From positions 4,205 to 9,213 of the forward strand of contig PLYG01000172.1 of NCBI GenBank assembly GCA_003153335.1: 5,009 nucleotides of DNA, written 5' to 3'. This DNA is from Betaproteobacteria bacterium. GTDB lineage: Bacteria > Pseudomonadota > Gammaproteobacteria > Burkholderiales > Casimicrobiaceae. The notes under the pieces are model-generated. The model made no database searches. It was not told where the DNA came from and worked only from the letters and a program-made list of their open reading frames with translations. This document shows, in pieces, positions 1 to 5,009 of this stretch. The position numbers and the translations under genes were made by a program. How positions within the stretch are numbered: position 1 is the first letter of the stretch; each line of letters opens with the position of its first letter.

Positions 1-931
1 GGTTGTCCTGCGTGTCGGCGATCACCACCGGCTTTCGGGCGCGCTCGGCAATTCGCAGCGCGCGTTTCACCGCGGCGTCCGCATCAAGGACTTCCATTTC
101 CCAGTTCGACTCCTCCCCTTCGACCAGGTCGGCAATCGTGTTGCACGCAAGTTTGGCCGCGGCATCGTTGACGCCGTAGGCCCAGACCGACGCGCCGCAG
201 TCCGCGATGTCCGCAGCCGGAAAACCCGATGTGAACGACAGCGATGGCACCCGGGCCGACTCCAATGCTCCAAGCGCGCGGTAAACCGATCGCGCCGGTT
301 CCAGGTCCGTGCACTGCGCGTTGAGCGGAATCAGAAAGGGCATCTGCCGCCAGGCATAGGCGGGACGGGCCATGCCGTCGAGGCGCAAATTGAGGAAGCG
401 GCTCGCGCGCGCGCCCGTGTCGGCCATGTCGATATGCGGATACGTGCGATAGGCGATCATGCCGTCGGCCATCTCCAGCATTTGCCGCGTGACATTGGCG
501 TGCAGGTCCAGGCTGACCACGACCGGAATCCTGTTGCTGACGACATTGCGCACGCGGCGCAGAATTTCGCCTTCGCCGTCATCGATGTGCTGGGCCACCA
601 TCGCGCCGTGCAGATCGAGGTAGACGCAATCGGGAGCGGCCGCCCGGATGCCATCGGTGAGCATTTTCGAAATGCGCTCGAACGCATCTTCGGTCACCTG
701 CGCCGAAGGCGAAGCGGCCGCCCATACGGTGGGCAACAACTTGTGCGAAGTCTTGCCCATCTGCTCGATAAAGCCGGCGATGGGCAGGTTCATCCCCTTC
801 ACGCCGTCGAAGATCTGCTCGCCGGCCAGCAGCGGCGGCCAGCCGCTGCCGCGGACAAAATCATCGAATGTCGCTTTGGATGGAGCGAAGGTGTTGGTCT
901 CGTGTTGAAAGCCGCCGATGGCGATGCGCAT
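1..931 (-). CDS. M81 family metallopeptidase (MlrC-like), C-terminus cut by window edge
   Basis: I translated this frame by hand from ATG at 931-929. It stays open for 310 codons to the left edge without a stop, so the C-terminal part lies outside. Family members are about 490-500 aa, so roughly 60% is present. Seen: an N-terminal RIAIGGFQHETNTF (residues 2-15), LDLHGAM (105-111), SLDLHAN (140-146) and TYPHIDMADTG (163-173). These are hallmarks of the MlrC N-terminal domain (DUF1485). D142, H144 and H166 have the D-x-H...H spacing that I recall being proposed for the zinc site of MlrC, the linear-microcystin peptidase. The last residues, ADTQDN, appear to open the conserved DNPGGG motif of the C-terminal domain. 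The start is supported by AGGA at 943-940, eight bases upstream. No signal peptide is visible, so it is probably cytoplasmic. Most family members have unknown substrates; small or modified peptides are plausible, microcystin specifically is not supported. It lies 33 bases after ppc on the same strand and may be co-transcribed. Confidence 0.93.
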   Translation of the reverse strand, partial: MRIAIGGFQHETNTFAPSKATFDDFVRGSGWPPLLAGEQIFDGVKGMNLPIAGFIEQMGKTSHKLLPTVWAAASPSAQVTEDAFERISKMLTDGIRAAAPDCVYLDLHGAMVAQHIDDGEGEILRRVRNVVSNRIPVVVSLDLHANVTRQMLEMADGMIAYRTYPHIDMADTGARASRFLNLRLDGMARPAYAWRQMPFLIPLNAQCTDLEPARSVYRALGALESARVPSLSFTSGFPAADIADCGASVWAYGVNDAAAKLACNTIADLVEGEESNWEMEVLDADAAVKRALRIAERARKPVVIADTQDN

Positions 932-964
932 GAAGGAAATCCTGTTGCTGTTTTGCCGCCCGCA

Positions 965-3703
965 TTATCCGCTATTGCGCAGTCCGGCCGCCAGCCCGTT
1001 GATGCTGAGATGGATCGCCCGCTTGACCCGATCGTCGCGGTCTCCCGCGCGGTAACGGCGCACCAGTTCGACCTGGAGATGGTTGAGAGGATCCAGATAC
1101 GGAAACCGGTTGTGTATGCTGCGCGCCAGCGTCGGGTTGTCCGCGAGCAACGGTTCGCCCGTGAGCGTCGTGACGACGTTGACGCAGCGCTGCCACTCGG
1201 CCTCGATCCGCGGCCAGATCCGTTCGCGCAAGCCCTCTTCATCGGCCAGTGTCGCGTAGCGCGCGCCGATGGCCAGGTCGGTCTTGGCGATCACCATGCT
1301 CATGTTGGCCAGCACCGAGCGGAAGAACGGCCAGTCGCGGACCATCGCCTTCAATGTCGAGAGTTCGCCCGGGTGCGCAGCGAGCCAGGACTCGATCGCC
1401 GTCCCGACGCCATACCAGCCGGGCAGCATGATCCGGCATTGCGCCCATGAGAAGACCCAGGGAATGGCGCGCAAATCCTCGATCCGGGTCGACGCGGTGC
1501 GCGAAGCGGGACGGCTGCCGATATTGAGTTCGGCGATTTCGCTGATCGGGGTCGTGAGCCGGAAATAGCGTTCGAAGCCTGGTGTTTCATAGACCAGTTC
1601 GCGATAGGCGCGAAACGCCAGCGCACTGATTTCCGCCATCACCGCTTCGAAGCGTTCGAGCTGCGCCGCAGGAACGGTCAGCGGCAGCAGTGAACTCTCG
1701 ATCACCGCCGCGAGCAGCGTTTCCAGATTGCGCCGCGCCAGTTCCGGATCGGCATACTTGCTCGCGATCACCTCGCCCTGTTCGGTGAGTCGGAGCACGC
1801 CGTCGACCGCGCCCGGGGGCTGCGCGCGGATCGCTTCATAGCTTGGGCCCCCGCCCCGCCCGACCGTGCCACCGCGGCCGTGGAACAACTGCAGCCGGAC
1901 GCCGGCTTCGCGATGCACGACAGTGAGCGCCTGCTGCGTGCGATACAGCGCCCAATTGGCGGTGAGATAGCCGCCATCCTTGTTGCTATCGGAGTAACCC
2001 AGCATCACCTCCTGCGCATTGCCGCGCGCTGTGGTCCAAGCCCGGTACAGCGGATGAGCGAGCGCCACGTGCATGATCGCCGGCGCGGCTTCGAGGTCGG
2101 TGATGGTTTCGAAGAGTGGAATGATGGCCAGGCCCAGCATAGTTTCGCGCGAATCGCCGCTCGCCAACCCGGCTTCCTTGAGCAAAAGTGCCACTTCCAG
2201 CATGTCGGAAAAGCTCTGCGCCTTGGAAATGATTACGTTCTCGATCGCCTCGGCCCCGAGCCGCGCGCGCACCGCGGCGGCTTCGCGGAACACCGCGAGT
2301 TCGGTCCGGGTGCGTTCGGAATATTGGGCGAACGGGGTCGCCAGCAGGCGGGCGATGTGCAGTTCGCGGGTCAGCAGGTCGATGCGCGCCGCCTCGTCGA
2401 GATCGCGATAGTTGTCGCAAACACCGGCGATGGCCAGCAACTCGGCCACTGTGTCTTCGTGCACATCGCTATTCTGGCGCAGATCGATGGGCGCGAGATG
2501 AAAGCCGAAGACCTCGACGGCGCGGATCAGCGGGTCGAGCCGGTTGGTCGCGAGGACGCCGGAACCATTGCTGTGCAGCGAGCGTGACAAGGTGCGCAAA
2601 TCCGCGGCCAGCGATCCCGGATCGGCATAAGGCGGGAGCGCATGGTGCGGTTCGCGCACCGGTGCATGGCCGGTCAATTCCGTGTAAATCGCCGCCAGCC
2701 GCGCGTACATCCCGGTGAGCGCCTGCCGGTAGGGTTCGCCCTGCCGATGGATCGAATCGTCGTGCGCGCCTTCCGCGAGTGCGAGGACTTCCGGATCGAC
2801 CTGGACCAGCCGCGTCGACAGCGGCAGCTCGGCGCCCAGCAAATGCACCTCTTCGAGATAGTGCATCAGGATCAACCGTGCGTGCCGCGCCGCGGCGTAG
2901 CGCAGCGTTTCCGCGGTGACGAACGGATTCCCGTCGCGGTCGCCGCCGATCCAGGTGCCGACCCGCAGCAGCGGCGACAGCGGTGCGCGCGCCCCGAACA
3001 GACGCTCGGTGCGGATTTGTACTGCCGGCAGTTCGCACAGCAACGACAAACGGAAGTACTGCAGGCCGTTTTCGATTTCGTCGATCACGCGCAGCTTCGA
3101 CAGGCGCAGCATCGCTGTCTGCCACAACGCCAGGACCAACCGCCGCAGAGTCTGCACGCATTCGTTCTTCTCGTCATCGTCAGCGCAGCGCTCCCGCTGC
3201 GCCAGCGTCCGCGCAATCTGGCGTTCGCAATCGAGAATGCTCTGGCGCTGGACTTCGGTGGGATGCGCAGTGAGCACCGCGCCGACCTGGGTGCGGGCCA
3301 GCAGCGCCAACAGCGTGTCGTCGGATATGCCCGCGGCGCGCACTGCAATCAGCGTGGCCTCCAGCGAACCCTGCTGCGGCTGCGAACCCGCCAGGCGATG
3401 CGCTCGCCGGCGTCGATTCTGGTGCACATCCTCGGCGATATTCGCCAGATGGGAAAAGTAGCTGAACGCGCGCACCACGTCGAGCACGCGCTCGATGGGC
3501 AGCGCGTGCAGGCGCCGATCGAGCGCCTCCACGTTCGCGGCGCGCTCAGTCGCGTCTGCGCGCCGGTAGGCAACCGCCGCCTGGCGCGTAGCCTCGACGA
3601 CAGCGAAACCCTCGGCGCCGCGGGTCGCAGCGATCACCTCGCCCAGCACCCGGCCCAGCAGGCGGGTGTCGTCGCGCAGCGGTAGTTCCTTGTCGGTGTC
3701 CAT
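965..3703 (-). CDS. ppc: Phosphoenolpyruvate carboxylase, complete
   Basis: This enzyme adds bicarbonate to phosphoenolpyruvate to give oxaloacetate and phosphate, an anaplerotic step feeding the TCA cycle in the cytoplasm. The protein is 912 aa (E. coli enzyme 883). Seen: TAHPTE (145-150) with catalytic H147; WIGGDRDGNP (251-260); PLFET (529-533) and GYSDSNKDGGY (569-579), whose E532 and D572 match the Mg/Mn ligands and K575 the active-site lysine; FHGRGGTVGRGG (607-618) with H608, R610 and R616; and the canonical C-terminal end LRNSG. The aspartate/malate inhibition ligands known from E. coli (R587, K773, R832, N881) align with R616, K807, R866 and N910, so feedback inhibition is probably retained. 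I chose ATG at 3703-3701 because AAGGA lies nine bases upstream (3717-3713) and the following MDTDKELPLRDD resembles family N-termini. The frame is open further up to a TTG at 3778, but that adds 25 non-family residues. The stop is TAA at 967-965. No damage is seen. Confidence 0.98.
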   Translation of the reverse strand: MDTDKELPLRDDTRLLGRVLGEVIAATRGAEGFAVVEATRQAAVAYRRADATERAANVEALDRRLHALPIERVLDVVRAFSYFSHLANIAEDVHQNRRRRAHRLAGSQPQQGSLEATLIAVRAAGISDDTLLALLARTQVGAVLTAHPTEVQRQSILDCERQIARTLAQRERCADDDEKNECVQTLRRLVLALWQTAMLRLSKLRVIDEIENGLQYFRLSLLCELPAVQIRTERLFGARAPLSPLLRVGTWIGGDRDGNPFVTAETLRYAAARHARLILMHYLEEVHLLGAELPLSTRLVQVDPEVLALAEGAHDDSIHRQGEPYRQALTGMYARLAAIYTELTGHAPVREPHHALPPYADPGSLAADLRTLSRSLHSNGSGVLATNRLDPLIRAVEVFGFHLAPIDLRQNSDVHEDTVAELLAIAGVCDNYRDLDEAARIDLLTRELHIARLLATPFAQYSERTRTELAVFREAAAVRARLGAEAIENVIISKAQSFSDMLEVALLLKEAGLASGDSRETMLGLAIIPLFETITDLEAAPAIMHVALAHPLYRAWTTARGNAQEVMLGYSDSNKDGGYLTANWALYRTQQALTVVHREAGVRLQLFHGRGGTVGRGGGPSYEAIRAQPPGAVDGVLRLTEQGEVIASKYADPELARRNLETLLAAVIESSLLPLTVPAAQLERFEAVMAEISALAFRAYRELVYETPGFERYFRLTTPISEIAELNIGSRPASRTASTRIEDLRAIPWVFSWAQCRIMLPGWYGVGTAIESWLAAHPGELSTLKAMVRDWPFFRSVLANMSMVIAKTDLAIGARYATLADEEGLRERIWPRIEAEWQRCVNVVTTLTGEPLLADNPTLARSIHNRFPYLDPLNHLQVELVRRYRAGDRDDRVKRAIHLSINGLAAGLRNSG

Positions 3704-3712
3704 AGGGCATCG

Positions 3713-3717
3713 TCCTT
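3713..3717 (-). promoter_or_regulatory. Ribosome binding site of ppc
   Basis: AAGGA on the minus strand lies nine bases upstream of ATG 3703-3701. It decides the start: the longer in-frame reading from TTG 3778 would begin upstream of the predicted transcript start and adds residues unlike the family. Confidence 0.7.
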
Positions 3718-3728
3718 CGGTTATCCTG

Positions 3729-3746
3729 GACTGGCTACAGCCAGTC
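3729..3746. promoter_or_regulatory. Perfect 18-base palindrome in the ppc leader (candidate operator or hairpin)
   Basis: GACTGGCT (3729-3736) and AGCCAGTC (3739-3746) are exact inverted repeats separated by two bases. The centre lies about 34 bases upstream of the ppc ATG and downstream of the possible promoter. As DNA it is the size of a dimeric repressor site. As RNA a two-base loop is too tight, so one or two closing pairs would open. The flanking bases do not extend the symmetry. No regulator can be named from the sequence. Confidence 0.45.
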
Positions 3747-3779
3747 GGCGTCACCACTGTGCATCGCACGATCAACAAA

Positions 3780-3796
3780 AGCTATTTTCGTGCCAG
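3780..3796 (-). promoter_or_regulatory. Possible sigma-54 (-24/-12) promoter upstream of ppc
   Basis: Read on the minus strand, 3796 to 3780 gives CTGGCACGAAAATAGCT. Against the sigma-54 consensus TGGCACG-N4-TTGCW this has exact spacing and one mismatch (TAGC for TTGC). The GG is at 3794-3793 and the GC at 3782-3781. Transcription would start near 3769, giving a ppc leader of about 65 bases. No convincing sigma-70 pair was found in the same gap. An enhancer-binding-protein site was not identified, and the changed base lies in the -12 element, so function is uncertain. Confidence 0.4.
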
Positions 3797-3822
3797 GCCG
3801 GGGGCGCCGCAACAGTTCCATT

Positions 3823-3878
3823 GGGGACAGACCACGTTTTCGTGCGCCTTTGCAAATGATTTAACGTGGTCCGTCCCC
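3823..3878. repeat. Large imperfect inverted repeat just after the ABC ATPase stop, REP/MITE-like
   Basis: The left arm GGGGACAGACCACGTT (3823-3838) and right arm AACGTGGTCCGTCCCC (3863-3878) pair over 15 of 16 positions, with one mismatch (3829/3872), around a 24-base loop. In RNA the mismatch reads as a G-U or A-C pair depending on strand. The structure begins three bases after the ABC stop codon. The arm strongly resembles a sequence I recall as dispersed in many proteobacterial genomes, sometimes near REP-associated transposases; that is memory, not a search. No transposase or clear target-site duplication is seen. On the minus strand no U-run follows the stem, so it is not a classical intrinsic terminator. 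It could still stabilise the 3' end of the ABC transcript. Confidence 0.8.
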
Positions 3879-3881
3879 GAT

Positions 3882-5009
3882 TTACACAGGATTTCCGGCG
3901 AGCCTGGGCGCCAGCTGGTGGCCGAACGCGAACTCGCGGCCGGGTGCGGCGGAAAGCAGCGCGCGCGTGTAGGGCTGCTGCGGGTTGGTGAACACGTCGT
4001 GCGTGCGGCCTTGCTCGACGATGCGTCCCTTTTCCATCACGATCACCCGGTCGCAGATTTGCGCCGCGACCCGCAGATCGTGGGTGATGAACAGCAGCGC
4101 CAGGTGCAGGCGCTGCTGAATCTCGGCCAGCAGGTCGAGGATTTGCGCGGCCACCGAAACATCGAGCGCCGACACGGCTTCGTCGCAAATCAGGAGCTCG
4201 GGATCCATCGCCAGCGCGCGGGCGATGCAGATGCGCTGCCGCTGCCCACCGGAGAATTCGCTGGGATAGCGATTCAGCGACGAGGGCGCCAGGCGCACCA
4301 GGTCCATCAGCGCTTCTGCGCGCCGCCATGCCGTGTCGCGCTTCGCGCCGAAATTCATCGGGCCCTCGATGATGGCCGCACCCACGGTCTGCCGTGGATT
4401 GAGCGACCGGTACGGATCCTGGAACACGATTTGCACTTTTTTGCGCAGCGGCTTGAGCGACGCGATCGACTGCCCGTGCATGGGTTGACCCAGCACCTCG
4501 ATCTCGCCTGCCGTCGGATCGATCAGGCGAACAATGCAGCGCGCGACGGTTGATTTGCCGGAACCCGACTCGCCGACGATCCCGACCGTCTCGCCCCGCT
4601 CGACCGTGAGGTTCACATCGATCACCGCATCGACTTCGCGCTTCCTGCCGAACCAGTTGCGGCTCAGATACGTTTTGTGGAGCCCGCGCACGGCGAGCAC
4701 CGGCGCCGCCGCCGGCGCTGCACCTTGCTGCGCGGACGCGGGCGGGTCAAGGCTGGGAACGGCATCGAGCAGCATGCGGGTGTAAGCCTCGCGCGGCGAC
4801 TGCAGCACCTCGAGCTTGGCGCCCTGCTCCACCAGCTTGCCCAGTTGCAGCACGACGACGCGGTCGGCGATTTCGGCGACGACGCCCATATCGTGCGTAA
4901 TGAACAGCACGCTGGTGTTGTGCTCACGCTGCAGCTGCCGGATCAGGCGCAGGATTTCCGCCTGGGTCGTGACATCCAGCGCCGTCGTCGGCTCATCGGC
5001 GATCAACAG
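3882..5009 (-). CDS. Tandem ABC transporter ATP-binding protein (oligopeptide/dipeptide type), N-terminus cut by window edge
   Basis: The 375 visible residues hold the tail of one nucleotide-binding domain and a whole second one, so this is a fused DppD-DppF-like ATPase in the manner of GsiA or YejF. First domain: Walker B end and D-loop, ADEPTTALD (4-12), H-loop H39, and a C-terminal EAYTRMLLDAVPSLD (74-88). An Ala/Pro-rich linker (about 89-103) follows. Second domain: Walker A GESGSGKST (146-154), Q-loop Q197, signature SGGQRQR (253-259), Walker B LLICDEAVSALD (272-283) with catalytic E277, H-loop H310, and the PYTRALLSAAP tail (347-357) typical of peptide-importer ATPases (oligo_HPY region). 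All ATPase residues visible are intact. It should work at the inner face of the cytoplasmic membrane with two permeases and a periplasmic binding protein, none of which is in the window. The substrate cannot be read from this part; peptides, glutathione-like compounds or other small solutes are possible. The frame is still open at 5009, so the true start is outside. The stop is TAA at 3884-3882. Confidence 0.96.
   Translation of the reverse strand: MLIADEPTTALDVTTQAEILRLIRQLQREHNTSVLFITHDMGVVAEIADRVVVLQLGKLVEQGAKLEVLQSPREAYTRMLLDAVPSLDPPASAQQGAAPAAAPVLAVRGLHKTYLSRNWFGRKREVDAVIDVNLTVERGETVGIVGESGSGKSTVARCIVRLIDPTAGEIEVLGQPMHGQSIASLKPLRKKVQIVFQDPYRSLNPRQTVGAAIIEGPMNFGAKRDTAWRRAEALMDLVRLAPSSLNRYPSEFSGGQRQRICIARALAMDPELLICDEAVSALDVSVAAQILDLLAEIQQRLHLALLFITHDLRVAAQICDRVIVMEKGRIVEQGRTHDVFTNPQQPYTRALLSAAPGREFAFGHQLAPRLAGNPV

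Noticed and set aside
401..415. Alternating CG run (possible Z-DNA)
   Set aside because: It encodes the TGARAS segment of the peptidase and is explained by high-GC codon choice.
527..950. A 13-base direct repeat, AATCCTGTTGCTG, at 527-539 and 938-950
   Set aside because: One copy is inside the peptidase coding frame and the other just upstream of its start. A single match of this length is near chance level for a 5 kb window and no flanking similarity exists.
434..1450. Long open frame on the plus strand (338 codons) crossing the ppc/peptidase junction
   Set aside because: It is antisense to two genes with clear family motifs. Its product is rich in Arg, His and Gln with no recognisable domain, as expected opposite GC-rich coding DNA.
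2642..3685. Plus-strand open frame of 347 codons opposite ppc
   Set aside because: It lies wholly inside ppc on the other strand and has low-complexity Arg/Gln-rich composition and no motif.
3704..3778. Upstream TTG start for ppc, adding 25 residues
   Set aside because: The added residues do not resemble PEP carboxylase N-termini, the downstream ATG has a well-spaced AAGGA, and the candidate transcript start lies inside this stretch.
3823..3878. Inverted repeat as a rho-independent terminator for the ABC gene
   Set aside because: The loop is 24 bases and the stem is followed on the minus strand by AATGGAACTG, not a U-run. The plus-strand side likewise has no T-run.
3886..3896. ACAGGATTTCC shared in inverted orientation with the peptidase leader (941-951 region)
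   Set aside because: Eleven-base matches are expected several times by chance in a window of this size.
3666..4553. Plus-strand open frame of 295 codons spanning the intergenic region and part of the ABC gene
   Set aside because: It mirrors the ABC ATPase coding sequence, has no domain of its own, and would run through the inverted repeat.

Overview
The window is GC-rich and densely coded, and every supported gene lies on the minus strand. Codon use and the protein families suggest a proteobacterium, perhaps of a Burkholderiales-like beta group. That placement is an impression from family resemblance, not a search result.

Layout in the direction of transcription (high to low coordinate): (1) 5009-3882, the C-terminal part of a tandem (two-domain) ABC ATPase of the oligopeptide/dipeptide importer class, cut by the right window edge. 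(2) 3881-3704, a 178-base intergenic region. It holds a large imperfect inverted repeat that begins just after the ABC stop codon, a sequence resembling a sigma-54 (-24/-12) promoter, and a perfect 18-base palindrome in the presumed leader of the next gene. (3) 3703-965, a complete phosphoenolpyruvate carboxylase (ppc, 912 aa) with all catalytic motifs and the known allosteric ligands. (4) a 33-base gap. (5) 931-1, the N-terminal 310 residues of an M81-family metallopeptidase (MlrC-like), cut by the left edge just as the reading frame enters what looks like the family's DNPGGG motif.

The ABC ATPase would energise import of peptides or similar compounds, and MlrC-like peptidases are often encoded near such transporters. 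The two flank ppc, which makes oxaloacetate from PEP to refill the TCA cycle. The short ppc-peptidase gap allows co-transcription. The repeat and promoter-like sequence between the ABC gene and ppc suggest a separate transcription unit starting at ppc.

No RNA gene, CRISPR array, intact insertion sequence or clearly novel system is visible. The only gene-free stretch of any size is 3704-3881, and it is the part most worth a second look.
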